DNA of 64,000 nucleotides. Source: Miscanthus floridulus (Eukaryota > Streptophyta > Magnoliopsida > Poales > Poaceae). The stretch lies in assembly GCF_019320115.1 (NCBI RefSeq), contig NC_089593.1:18274870-18338869 (forward strand), written 5' to 3'. The translations under genes and the position numbers were made by a program. Shown piece by piece: positions 12,101 through 24,103 of this stretch (positions within the stretch are counted from its first letter, which is position 1; the number at the start of each line of letters is the position of its first letter). The notes beneath the pieces were generated by a model. It saw only the letters and a list, made by a program, of their open reading frames with translations, ran no database searches and had not been told where the DNA came from.

Positions 12101-13926
12101 TGGTCGTAGAGAGGGAGGAACCGGGACACTAGCTCAAAGTGCAGCAACCCGTATACTTCATCGGAGAAGTGCTTACCAACCCCAAGGTCTGGTACCCTCA
12201 GGTGCAGAAACTCTTGTACGCCATGTTAATGGCCACCAGGAAGCTCCTACACTACTTCACCGACCATGAAGTCATAGTCGTCACTTCATACAGACTCGGA
12301 GACATCATCTGCAATCGTGACACCATGGGATGAATCTCTAAGTGGGCCCTTGAACTCATGGGCCATGACATCAGGTATACCCCCCGCACCGCGATTAAGT
12401 CTTAGGCGCTCGCGGACTTTGTTGCCAAATGGACGGAGGGAATCGAACTGCATCACGTCCCTCGAAGGGACAACGACACCGCCGATTTCCTCACAAAACT
12501 GGCCGCCAGGCGAGATCCGCCCCCGAGCGGAGTCTTCATCAATGACACCCATGAGCCGTCCACCCGCATCCTAGGAGGTCCAACCCAGGCACACCCCAAC
12601 AGCCAGCCAGCGCTCGGGGGCTCTGACCCCAGTACCTCTATAACGACGTCACCCGCGGACGTCGCTGTATTGGCACTCGATCAAACCGATTGGCGAGCAC
12701 CGCTACTTGCCTACCTCCTCGAGGAGGTTCTCCCACCTAAAAGAACCAAAGCCCGACGAATCGCTCGATGCGCCAAGACCTTCGTCGTGCTTGGTAACGA
12801 ACTCTACAAACGGAGTCCGTCAGGAGTACTCATGAAGTGCGTCCTCGCCAGCCGGGGAAAATAGATCCTCCTCGAGGTCCATTTCGGGATCTACGGACAT
12901 CGTGCGGCCCCAAGGTCCCTGGTCGGAAAAACCTTTCGCCAAGGTTTTTGCTAACCCACCGCACTACGAGATGTAGAGGAGGTTGTCCACGGGTGCGAAG
13001 GATGCCAGTTCTACGCTCGGCAAACCCATTTGCCAGCACAAGAGCTCCAAACCATCCCAATCACCTGGCCATTCGTGGTCTGGGGCTTCGACATGGTAGG
13101 ACCTCTCAAGAAAGGTCTAGGCAGTTTTACTCACCTACTCGTAGCAGTCGACAAGTTTACCAAATGGATAGATGCCAAGCCCATCACCAATCTCCACTCG
13201 GAAGAGACGGTCAAATTCTTCCTTGACATCATCTACCGATTCGGCGTTCCTAACTGTATTATCACTGACCACGGGACTAACTTCACCGGGAAGAAGTTCC
13301 AAGACTTTAGCAATGGATATGACATCAGAATCGATTGGGCTTCGGTCGGACATCCATGAACTAACGGTTAGGTCGAACGCACCAATGGCATGGTCCTCCA
13401 AGGACTCAAAACGCGCATCTTCGACTGACTCAACAAACACGCCGGGCGATGGGTTGCAGAGGTCCCAGCGATCCTCTAGAGCCTAAGAACGACCCCAAAC
13501 CGATCCATGGGATTCACACCTTTCTTCTTGGCCTATGGAGCGGAAGCTGTGTTGCCCTCTGACCTCGACCACGGCGCACCGAGAGTAAAAGCTTTCGACC
13601 GTGACCGAGCCGCGACAGCTCAACAAGACGCAGTCGACCTGCTCGAAGAGGCCCGCAAGACAACCATCATCCGCTCCGCTCGCTATCAATAGACCCTCCG
13701 CAGGTACCACGAAAGGAAGATCAGAGGAAGGATTCTTGAAGTCGGTGATCTCGTGCTACGAAGGACCCAATCAACAAAGGAAAAACACAAGCTCTCTCCA
13801 CCCTAGGAAGGACCCTATAAGGTAACTGAAGTAATCCGACCGGGCACCTACCGGCTGGAGGACAACAATGGCAATGTTCTCAACAACACTTGGAACATTG
13901 AACATCTACGTCATTTTTTCCCTTAG
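9117..13926 (+). pseudogene. gag-pol of a Ty3/gypsy element, dead
   Basis: Gag core: TNITKYTGETNPGIWLEDFR and WDYIRRFSQRCNSLPDV. Protease: KVLMDGGSGLNILY near 10430. Reverse transcriptase: KTGKWRMCVDYTRLNKACP, MPFGLKNAGATYQRCM and YVDDIVV (about 11620). RNase H region: 11930-12430. Integrase: HRAAPRS, CEGCQFYARQ, GFDMVGP, KWIDAKPI and CIITDHGTNFTG (about 13255). The C-terminal end is RVKAFDRD, EVGDLVLRR and GPYKVTEV. One frameshift lies in the G-run near 10127-10133. Twenty in-frame stops occur between 9573 and 13806: 15 TAG, 4 TGA and 1 TAA, mostly where the family usually has Gln, Arg or Trp. It encodes no functional protein. Confidence 0.9.
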
Positions 13927-15673
13927 GAACCGGTCTAAACACCTTCGATTAAAGCACATGCTCCTGTAAGAGCGCCCCCGCCCGAACGCTTTCAACCCAG
14001 GTCGCTCGGGGGCTCCATAAATATACAAATATTGAGTACTACCTCTCTGTTTTGTTTACTGCTGTATGGAAAATTCCTTCGTACCCTAATGGAAGGGTAG
14101 TTTGTTCTTTTGTTTTACCTTACGTAACTTTGCTTTAGAACATTCCGACTGATCGCACCCCGCCTTTTCCTATGGCTACGACCAGTCGAGCCTCGCGGGC
14201 CATGCCCCGGGCTTGTAAAGTTGTAGCCCACTGAACAAACGGGCAGGTACGAGAGAGAAAGAAATTTAAAACAAAATTATGCTAAGGGAAAACTAAGGAA
14301 CGAAAGGGAACAGGCTTCCCCAAACGGAATGACTCCATCACAGAAAACAAAATACCATTATAACTGTTAAGCACACGAACGTTTTACTCAGGGGCTTCCC
14401 CACGAACTTAAAACTTCCTACATTTGCTAACTACTATTATATTTTTACATGCTACTAGGCCGACCCGGCGACATCCGACGACAGTGCAACTAACGAAGGC
14501 TCGAGCTGCTCACTTCCCGATGGCACGGCATCCGGCTCGGCCAAGACCGGGGCGATATTCACCTCCAATCCGACATCATGCTCTGGGTTTGCAAAAGGAT
14601 CTGTAAGTCCTCTCCCTCTCTCACTAAGGAACCGCCGCAGTGTATAGGCACTCTCAGTGAGAAAGAAGAAGGAAGGAAGAGCGAGGAATCTTCGCCAGAA
14701 GAGACCACCAGACCTCCCTGAGTCAATTGAGTCACCCAGGAGAGATCCACCGGCCTCCTGAGTCGATCGATTTACTCAGGATAAGCACCTGAGATACAGG
14801 TAGGAAGTGAAGGGGCGCCCCATGCGGGCCATGCTGACTCCGTCTCAAATGATGAGCACGGGTCCCGGTCGGACATTTCCGACTGAAGCTCTCCAAACCC
14901 CGTCTCTCAGGTCATCAAGGTAAGCATGTGTTCATTAAATACAAAACTGTTCACATGAGAGCTAACCCACGATTGACAAGCGCAGGTCTTGGACGGGCAT
15001 TTCCGACTGGAGCTCTTCGAACCCCGTCGCTCTAGTCTTCAAGGTAAAACACCATCAAAGCCCCTCTATTTCATTACAAATCATTCATACATCCATACGC
15101 GCATTCATCTCATACGCCTGAACCCCCTGGACGGTTAGGGCTTGAACCGCCCGGGGGCTCAGGAACTAAGCATCGCACATGCAGCGAAATGCACCAAAAC
15201 GCTCTATGTTGCGCCACGAAGCGGTGGCTTGCCTCATTCGACATGAGCAACCAAACAGAGCCAGGGGAGAAAACCGTAGATGAGCACCGTGCGGCCTTCG
15301 CCTGGTCTGGCAAACCGGGTTATCTCAACCTTCTCGTTCGATCCTGATCCTCTCGCCATAGAATCTCCATCGAGGGAGAGGCTATCAGGCCACCCGGGTC
15401 GGTCTATGGAATGACCTAGGCATCTGTCGGGCTGCAGGTAAAGGAGTAGTGGAATGCCACAAGAGGGCTATGCCGACCCCGTCACGAACGATGGACCCGG
15501 ATTCCACTCGATCACACCCGTTAGCGAGCTCACCGAGCTAGTCTTCGAGCCCGAGCGATCGGGACAGGAGACGAAACTCAGCCCCTCCGGTTGTGAGGAA
15601 CCGGATGGGGTAGCGCAAAAATGACTCACAACCCCCACGAAGGCCTGACAAGGCTCGAGGGTTTAAACGCCAT
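13927..15673 (+). other. Non-coding 3' region of the gypsy element
   Basis: No conserved ORF follows integrase. A motif TTTCCGACTG(A/G)AGCTCT with a following GTAAG is repeated near 14875-14925 and 15000-15050. Short C/G-rich GGGGGCTC motifs recur, as in the PPT region. Confidence 0.55.
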
Positions 15674-15870
15674 GGGACCGCGACTCTGAATTCGCGTCGA
15701 CGGGATAGGCGGCATCTGGCTATGGCTTGGGACCGTGACTCCTTAACTCACATCGATGGGATAGGCGACATCCGGCTACGGCTTGGGACCGTGACTCCTT
15801 AATTCATGTCGACGGGATAGGCGACATCTGGCTATGGCTTGGGACCGCGACTCCTTAACTCGCGTAACGG
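15674..15870 (+). repeat. Tandem repeat, about 56-bp unit
   Basis: Three full units and a partial one start with GGGACCG at 15674, 15729, 15785 and 15841. Each carries CGACTC or TGACTCC, GGGATAGGCG and CATC(T/C)GGCTA. Confidence 0.85.
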
Positions 15871-15899
15871 CATCAGACGGCTTCACTAACTAAAACTAA

Positions 15900-16165
15900 C
15901 TCTTTCGATCCACGGCGAGCACCGACGCCTGGGTCCACTCGTGACTCCACCTTCCCCGATCCCACGGCGCGCACCGATGCCAAAGATCGAGCTCTATTGC
16001 ATCCGAAACTAAGTTATTTCCGTTCACGGCGCGCACCGACGCCAGGGCTTGTTTCAAAAACTAAAAACTTCCTCGTCCGATCCCCGGTGTGCACCGACGC
16101 CGGGATCATTAAGTTCTGTCTCAATCCAATCCCCGCGCTTAAAAACACCTCGGCTGCACAACGAC
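15900..16165 (+). repeat. Degenerate repeat around CACGGCGCGCACCGACGCC
   Basis: Variants of CACGGCG(C/A)GCACCGA(C/T)GCC occur about five times at roughly 60-75-bp spacing, downstream of the 56-bp array and before the polypurine tract. Confidence 0.6.
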
Positions 16166-16343
16166 GCCATGGTTAAACAAAATTCCGTCTCAAACTAAAA
16201 AACATGCATAAACACCTACTAAGACAACACCCCCAACCGGTTCAGCCTAAACCACCTGGGGCTTGGGGGCTACACCCGCGCGTGCGCTCACGCGCACCCG
16301 CTGGCAAGACAAAAATCCCCCAGATAATTCTGTCTGAATCGCC

Positions 16344-16361
16344 CAGGGGCTCGGGGGCTCC
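16344..16361 (+). other. Polypurine tract of the gypsy element
   Basis: A purine-rich run, AGGGGCTCGGGGGCTCC, directly precedes the LTR start TGTTGGG, as expected for the plus-strand primer. Confidence 0.65.
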
Positions 16362-17552
16362 TGTTGGGTTCATAAACCCGGGGTCCCTCGGGGACCAGCT
16401 TCCACGCCAAGGCTCGCCCCAGAAGAACAGCTTTTTCTTCTTCTGGACCGGCCCAAGAGTCTGAACTCAATAGACCGGAGCACTCGCTTCAAGCCCAGGC
16501 CGCCATCAGCCCATCTCTTCGACCGGGGCGCTAGCTCAGGCTTAGGCCGGCTCCGAACAGCCTCTTCGATTAGAGCGCTAGCGTTAGGCCCCGGCTGCCT
16601 CCGCACGGCCTCCGCTCGGAAAGCCTGACCCAAGGACCGCCTCTGACTCCGACCCCGCGACCGGGGCTCACGGGAAGCCTGCTCACCGTACTTCTCTGAC
16701 CGGCACACTAAGGGCCGACTGGGGACCATCCGACCGGGGACGCCCGCTCGGAAAGAACCAGAAGGCGTGCGGAGAAAGGCAAGGCATGGCTCACAAGTCA
16801 ACACTACTGTACCAGGGACCATACCCTACACGAAGCAGTGCTCTGCAGCCACCCTGACACAAAGTATTGTAGGGGCCGCTAGAAACTCCCATATGGTAAG
16901 CCCCCTCCGCGTGTCTCTGGACACCGATTGCGGTATGGGCTCCAGGATTTGCCATACCGGGTGAACATAGCACAGCACCTCACATGCCACTAGGCATCCA
17001 GAAGTATTCTGCAGGTCCCAGCGTCATCCTTCCTGAAGAAGATAGCTCGACCTTCCGTACACATCTGACATCCTACAGCGACATCGACAGTATTGGGTGG
17101 CTTCAACCATTATCCAGTTTTCATCACCATAGGCAGCAAGACTTAGAAATATCTGTACTCTCCCCCTCTCACCTGTAAAGTCATCCCCTTCATCTATAAA
17201 AGGGGATGCGCTCCCTCCAACCAGGGGGAGATCGACTTCTTCAAGCTCAGACTCACTAGATCGACACCAACCCCTTACAACCACAGTACCACCAAGTTCC
17301 GACCGCAACCCTTCCGGTCGGAGCTTTCCGAACCTCTTGTATACCCCCTTCTTTCTCCTTCTCGTTTGTAATCCCACTATAGACTTTGAGCACCTAGGCT
17401 CAGGAATAAAGTCATCGACCTACCCCGACTAGACGTAGGGCACGTTGCCTTAACTAGTATAAATCCTGTGTCATTGAGTGCTAGGCCACCTCCGATCACA
17501 ACGTACATCAAAACTACAAATATTTACTAGTTGGTCACTTTCTGCACCGACA
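16362..17552 (+). mobile_element. 3' LTR of the gypsy element (1191 bp)
   Basis: It starts TGTTGG and ends CCGACA, near-perfect inverted ends. A TATA box, CTATAAAAGG, lies at about 17193-17202 and AATAAA at about 17404, giving a normal U3-R-U5 order. The sequence after the end is family-A LTR again. Confidence 0.85.
17190..17203 (+). promoter_or_regulatory. LTR TATA box
   Basis: CTATAAAAGGGG lies in the gypsy LTR, about 200 bp before the AATAAA signal. Confidence 0.65.
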
Positions 17553-19024
17553 CAAACTCTTTTACTTATTTTTCTATGATTGATGTACTGTTCTAATTTA
17601 GATATATTGCTTGCTTCGTGTATGATTGCATGCATGCTTGTGTGGTGCTTTATGATCTTGTCCAGTTGGTGAGCTTTACGTGTTGAATGAAGAAGCAGAT
17701 CTTTAAAGATTAGGATTGGAAGAAGGATCTAATTTTAAGGCAAGTATAGCATGGGACCATCCTTGTTACCTATACACCTTTAATTATTTAATTGATGCTG
17801 CATGTGTCTACCTTGACAACCACTAAAGATTTCCTAGTACTTTGTACCATGTGCCTTGATACCTTTGGGTTATTGCATTGGGTAGTATGATGCTAGTGCC
17901 CAACTACAACCATGATCTTGTAACTTGACTAATGGTATATGCAATAAACATTAAAAGATGCTTTTTAGCAATATGGAATCAAGGGGGCTAGAGCATTAGG
18001 CTATTTTTATGGTGCTCTAGATTCCTCTCTCTAAGGACTTATCTGTAAGTGATCATCCGGGACTTACAGTACAACTGTGAGGGCTACATGGCTCTGGCTT
18101 TAGCTCAGTATGAGAACTTTTTCTAGCTTGTTAGAGGTTACCTTTATTGGCGTAAGAATAGCTTGCCAAATCAGGTATAAGACAGCCTATACTCTTATGT
18201 GTATAGCCGTGATGGAATTGTGCCATTCGACAGGGGGGTTCCTATATCAGTTTGCCGAGTGAATCTAATGGCCCTAACTTGTTAGACGAACCTTTGAAAG
18301 GCTTCATAGTGAACCTTGCCGACCTTCCTTGGAAGTGGGTCAAGAGATTAGCTATCTCGAGCGAAAGGGTAAATCACGACTCACAGTGAAAGTGTACAAC
18401 CTCTGCAGAGTGTAAAACTGGTATATCAGTCGTGCTCACGGTCACGAGTGGCCTTGGAACCCTTACGGAATAGATGATCACTAATGGTTAATGATGATGA
18501 ATAATAACGATACTGATGATAAAAATGCTCACTCATGATTACTATTTATGCTATTCATTATTTATGTTTACCTGATCATGTGTTTACATGGGCTTGTGAT
18601 AAACTTGTTGCTACTCCTTTGCTAAAATTATGACCATTAAAAGCTAATCATAGTTAACCAGTGTCAGCCTTTTGAGCCTCATGAACCCCATGTTATATTT
18701 GTTGAGTACGACATGTACTTACGCTTGCTTTATTTTTCAAATATTTGGATGAAAATCCCGGATGGATACCGGATTGCTAGAGTTTGGAGGAATTAGGATT
18801 GTGATCAACCAGTCAGTTGTCCTTGTGGAATTGGAGTCTTCACCCGAAGATTGGAGTTATCTTTTCGCTGTTTGCTATCTAAGGTTATATTCTTTATACT
18901 AAGTACGTTACATATTGAGCATTGTCTTTCTATATTACCCTTATTTGTAGCTATATGTGAGATTTGACTTCCTAGGCTCACATATGGTGTGTATCTGGTT
19001 TTGTTCTTAAAACCGGGTGCGACA
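17553..19024 (+). mobile_element. LTR of family A, copy 2, right part
   Basis: It continues the LTR interrupted at 9112: GGCAAGTATAGCATGGGAC (about 17739), GATCATCCGGGACTTACAG, GTACAACCTCTGCAGAGTG and ACCGGGTGCGACA at the end (19024). Copies 1 and 3 carry the same order of blocks without the gypsy insertion, which supports the join. Confidence 0.8.
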
Positions 19025-19027
19025 AAG

Positions 19028-19039
19028 TGGTATTAGAGC
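19028..19039 (+). other. Primer binding site of family-A retroelement
   Basis: TGGTATTAGAGC lies three bases after the LTR end. It differs by one base from TGGTATCAGAGC, the site complementary to plant initiator tRNA-Met. Copy 2 is therefore a 5' LTR. Confidence 0.7.
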
Positions 19040-19917
19040 AATGCTGACTGTAGGACGCAAGCCTAGTAGAAACTAGTCGTTTTATGGTTTAGAAGTTGCT
19101 ACAAAAACCATTGCTCTATGAACCTTGATATTTTCTTCTCTACTATATCTCTACCATTGCTATTCATCTCTACCTTGGTGCTTATTTTAAAGCCTTTGTT
19201 CTTATCTTCACTCCTTGATTTGATATGCTTTTAGAACTATCACTCATCACCTTCTTGCGTAATCTAAAGATGAATCTTCGGATTGTTACCCCTATTATAA
19301 AGAGGATGATAGTATCGCAAGTTGAGTCAATGATTGAATTGTGCACCTTTAGTGCTTTGTTCAATTGTCATTATGCTCATGATTGTTTTGAATATTTATA
19401 ATGACTGCAATGATCTCGTTGGGTGTTCCCACAATTTCATTTAGTTTATAGGCCTAAGGTATAAGGATGAATGAAATAAATAGTTGGGATATGGTATTCT
19501 TCTGTTTCCTCTATCCTGTCTTTTCGGAGCAGCCTGCACTCTTCGGCTTATATCTCTAATCTTAGATGACCAAAAATCATGAGAAAATTTTGAACAATAA
19601 TAGACTTCAATATCTTTCTCTGAGCATAAGAATCAGCTCGATATCTATTTCGGTTATAGAGATACAAAAATCATAAGGCGATGCATCTGTGCTGTTTGGA
19701 ACCTGAAACAGTTTATCTTGTGCACTGTTTTTGACCAAGTTAACCGCAGAATTTGGAAAAATGTTCTATAAGGAAGTTGTGGAGAATTTTATAATCTTTC
19801 CAACGGTATAAGCTACAACTTCATTGGATTAATAGAATGAGAATTACAGCTGTTTTACCACACTGTTGTTTTTCTGCTCGTGAGGAATTCCAGATTTCTT
19901 GTTCTTGCCATACACGA
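19040..19917 (+). other. Internal leader of family-A element, non-coding
   Basis: This sequence follows the PBS and has no ORF with recognisable gag or pol. The right limit is a guess from a change of sequence character. No 3' LTR of this copy was found in the window. Confidence 0.4.
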
Positions 19918-22502
19918 GAGTATCAATGGAATGACAGAATGTCTTATATTAGTTAGCCCATCTAGGAGGAGGTCCATAGCAGAGAAAACACAATTGATAA
20001 ACTTGCAACAACAAGCTATTATTATTTATCCAATTTGTCACCATATAAAGATATATCTTTGCAAAAAAGAAGAAGGAAAAAACAGCTAACCATGAAACTA
20101 ACAGTGCGTCACTTCAGGACCATTCCTATTACAAAGAATTAGCAGCAATAAGCTATGCTTGAAGGTGAAAACCACCGGTACTACTATAACTAGAATACTA
20201 ATCTTCAACTGGAGGCACTCTGCAACATTACCCTCTGACAGCTTGGTCTTTTCAACAAGGAAAAGCCTGCATTAACTTCAATGTTAACACTATGCATAAA
20301 CAAAACAAAATAATAACTAGTTAATACTTAAATGAACTGATGTCAAATATGCACTGAATATCAGAACTATGCCTGAGAAGATCTGAGATTTTGACATCCA
20401 AGCAATACATAATAACAACTCAAACCTATCTTATTTTACCTCAAAGTTTCAGTACCAATACACGGATGAAGAAGCATGAACTCTACTATTTTCAGTTGAG
20501 GGACAAAGCTATTTTCATATATATGAAAGAGGCTCCCTAATTTAAATTTTCAATATATCGAAGAGCACATTTGGTAAAGTTAAGACTGTGTACAAACTTA
20601 AAGAAAAATGACTAGTTGAAGCAACATTACATAGGCTGATATATCTTATGATACTCATCCCCTTCAATGAAGTTAATGCCTGGAAGCTGAAACATGAGAC
20701 CACAAAGGTTTAGACAAGGAATTTGACATGGAAGTTGAAACATGATGCATTCTTTGAATACAGATTAGAAAGAATAATTATCTAGAATAAGCTGAAACAT
20801 GATAACACAAAAGGTTCAGCCAAGAAATTTGGCAAGGAAAACCGAAACATGATGCATTATCTGAATACGGATTAGAAGCACTAATCACTGCCGCCGTGAC
20901 CTGGCCCCATGAGGAGTTTAGTGGCTCGTGCATTCTTTTCATGTTACTGACTACAAGCAGTCAGCATATTAATATTGCATATGTTTGATAAGAGTAAAAA
21001 TCATAGTACTTAAGCAAAGACCAAATAAAAACTAACTACATTCTGTAGAACAAGAGAATAAACTCACATAAATTTGAAGCCTGCGTACAGCATTATCAGT
21101 CCAGTACTGGAATGCTCGTATAGATAAAATCAAATTACATGTATCAATGGCCAGATCCTTCTTATTCAGGTGGCAACCAATACTCAAATTTCTTTCTTAC
21201 TGATACAATAAATTAATAGCTTTAGGGCAGTTTTTTAGATAATTCATTCAGGCTAGTTAAAATTTAAGATGTAATCCATATTATAAAATACGAGATTTAT
21301 ACAAGTATAGATTATAGGCAACCTTTATTAGTACTAAGTACAAGGACTCTCCACGAGCAGTTTTGTTCAGACATTTGGTGCTTATTATACTATTAACTGA
21401 ATTCTGCGGAAGAAATCCATAAACGTTACCTTGGTTCAAGACTTTAGAACAGCAGATTAGCAGAGGCACTTGGCAAATTTTCCAAGATAGCATAGATGCA
21501 ATCTACAAACAAATTCCCTTTGTTAAAGATGCATTACACATCCAAAACAGTAAACATTGAATCTCATAGACAACAAAGGTACCCTCCCCTCTACTCCAAA
21601 GCAACAGTCAGGGTTCTTCAAGTAGATAGCACGCATCCATGAAGGAACGTGTAAAATTACTTTCTCAGGTACAAAGTTGAAAGAAAGGAAACCATATCAT
21701 CTGATCTAGTGTTCTAGTTGAGACAAAAACCTATCCACAATTATTAACTACTGAAAAATACAGCAATCAAATGTCAAAATCTAACATTGGGGAACATATC
21801 TGTACTAACTAAAATAGGCAGCGAGAAGCCGGCAATCCCTCGAGCGAACAACGCGACCCAGTCCTACTGCTGCAGGGGATGGAAGGTGCAGGCTCTACTC
21901 GAGATGCACATGAGGATTGAGGAAAATCCTATTGAGGAAGATGATGGCTTACAGTTGGGGCACTTGAAGATCTGGTCAACTGGGCGCCCATAGCCAGTCA
22001 TTCACCTGTTCGACGGCTGCCGCCGGCCTCGTCGCCGCATAGCACAGACGGAAAATATCGTCGGTTGTGCATAGAGGGCGACCTGCGGAGGCCCCCAGCC
22101 CCGGCACCATCGCAGGGTGGGCACACATCGACACGGCCGCCGTCACCCAGGTCCTCCCCTGCTATGGCACGTTAGGAGAGGAGGGAGATGCCCTCGGGAG
22201 AGCAGGCTTTGCGGCAGGGAGCCCGGGACCAGGCGCATAGGGGTAGCAATCAAGTAGATGCGGCGGTGGTTAGGGTTAGGGTGATGGAGGGGCGCGGCGT
22301 GAAAGTTTGGGTGCGGGAGGTGGGCGCCGAGAAGAGAGGAACCGAGGCATAGCGACCACGCTGGGACCTGGATGACGACCGAGCATATTTTGGTCGTCGG
22401 ACAACTTTGGGCAATAACGGAACGGACTGCAGATGGAACCGACGACCACATATTGTACGTGGTCGCCAAACTCTGGTCGTAGATGCGAGGATTTGTTGTA
22501 GT
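19918..22502. other. Unidentified region ending in a CACTA-type terminus
   Basis: No protein homology is recognised. A diverged direct duplication of about 95 bp lies at 20688-20780 and 20790-20885 (GCTGAAACATGA and CATGATGCATT shared). The last 15 bases, GGATTTGTTGTAGTG, are the inverse of CACTACAACAAATCC, a CACTA-type end. The adjacent 22325-22500 holds several GGTCGTC/GACGACC motifs that look like subterminal repeats. A matching left end was not found. ORFs at 21787-21993 and 22143-22469 have no recognised family. Confidence 0.45.
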
Positions 22503-22672
22503 GTTAGAGCAAGTACATTAGTGTTATCTAATAGGTGATTTCATATAGTACCACGTAATTTGAAGACAACCTAACAGACAAAGTGACAATGGTTGTCTTT
22601 TGAGTTCTCGTAGAGTAACTCTTAATTTTTTAATTTGTGCATAAAACAAAACGAACGTTGTGGGTTGCATGG
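22503..22672. other. Left flank of the family-A solo LTR
   Basis: Low-complexity flanking DNA ending in CATGG (22668-22672), the left copy of the solo LTR target duplication. No gene is seen. Confidence 0.5.
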
Positions 22673-22702
22673 TGTCACACCCCAAAATTTTTAATTTTGG
22701 GT

Positions 22703-24100
22703 CACTAGTAGAGAAACGACTTTTGATCCAGCTTGAAATTTGGCTTTAGTCCCGGTATATTTCGTGCCCGGGACTAGAGAGATCTTTAGTCCCGGTTTGT
22801 AGGTCCAACCGGGACTAAAGGTCATGCCCAACGGCTACTGTGGCAGACTTTTGCTGCAGGGGACCTTTAGTCCCGGTTGGAGCTACCAACCGGGACTAAA
22901 TGTTAACTTTTACTCCCGGTTGGTCCCTCCAACCGGGAGTAAAAGTCTACTCCCGACTGGAGGCTACGCCCAGGATTAGAAAGGAACCTTTAGTCCCGGT
23001 TGCTGTCTTCAACCGGGACTAAAGCTTGTGTGCTTGGCCGAAGAGTGACGTACTTGTGTGCTGGGCCGGGACTAAAGCTTGTGTGCTTGGAGTGACGTAC
23101 AAGTAGCAATAAGAAACGAAGAGTGACGTACTTGTGTGCTTGGCCGGGAGTAATTGTGTGCTTGCCCGGGAGTAAAGCTTCAGAGAGTACTTGTGTGCTT
23201 GTGTGCTTGCCCGGGAGTAAAGCTTCAGAGAGTACTTGTGTGCTTGGCTGTGACGTACTTGTGTACTTGTGTGGATTTGAATGATTAAAAAGGCACCTTT
23301 AGTTCCCAACCGGGACTAAAGCTTGTGTAACCGGCAGTCTTTTGAGCTGACACCGATGTAACTGAACACGACCAAATCAATTAGTCTCGGCTGGTATTAC
23401 GAGCCGGGACTAAAGGTATACATTTAGCCCCGGCTGGTATTATCAGCCGGGACTAAAGGTCTTTTAGTCCCGGGCGCTTACAGGAGCCTCGATGGGCCGG
23501 CCCAGTACGTAATATGCTGGAATTGCTGGCCAGTCCCACCTATTAGCACCACCTCGCTTGCTCAGAAGAGTGAACGCTAACTTAAAAGCTCAGCTCTCGA
23601 ACCATGCAGCACGAACTTGAACAGGATTGTACCGCTGATCCTTGACTAAATGTCCTTCGTACTATCGTTTATACAAAATGTTGAACATTATAAACGTACG
23701 TATATTCTAGCAGCGTAGAATGCGTATTCAAAAACCAAAATGAATCATCAATTAAAAATAGGAAAAAAAGGAAAATAGAAATAGAAACAAAAAAACCTAG
23801 TAGCAGCGTGAAAATAGAAAAAACGAAAATTGAAATAGAAACAAAAAAAAAGGAAAAAAAAAACTTTAGTCACGGTTGGTATTATCAACCGGGACTAAAG
23901 GGCCGGTCTACGTGGTCAGGCCGGGAGGCCTCTTTAGCCCCGGTTGGTATTACCAACCGGGACTAAAGGTGGACTTTAGTCCCGGGCGCGAAACCGGGAC
24001 TAAAGGAGAGGCCCTTTAGTCCCGGATTCGTACTCCCGGTTCTAAAACCGGGACTAAAGGGGGTTGCGAACCGGGAGTATAGCTAGGTTCTGCAGTAGTG
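22703..24100. mobile_element. Non-autonomous CACTA element, 1398 bp
   Basis: It begins CACTAGTAGAGAAACG and ends GGTTCTGCAGTAGTG, with 3-bp target duplication GGT on both sides (22700-22702 and 24101-24103). Both ends are packed with copies of CTTTAGTCCCGGTTGG in both orientations, often as hairpins. The middle carries repeats of GTGTGCTTGGCCGGGAGTAA (about 23020-23270). It has no transposase and is a deletion derivative of the same family as the element at 26532. Confidence 0.9.
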
Positions 24101-24103
24101 GGT

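Larger units (their letters stand above)
9113..17552 (+). mobile_element. Ty3/gypsy element, Tat-like, without 5' LTR, nested in LTR-A copy 2
   Basis: In order: a decayed gag-pol (9117-13926), a long non-coding 3' region with tandem repeats, a purine-rich tract at 16344-16361 and a 3' LTR (16362-17552). The long repeat-bearing stretch between integrase and the 3' LTR is typical of the Tat group. No 5' LTR or primer site precedes gag: host LTR sequence is found directly upstream, so the 5' end was deleted. The target duplication therefore cannot be checked. Confidence 0.8.
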
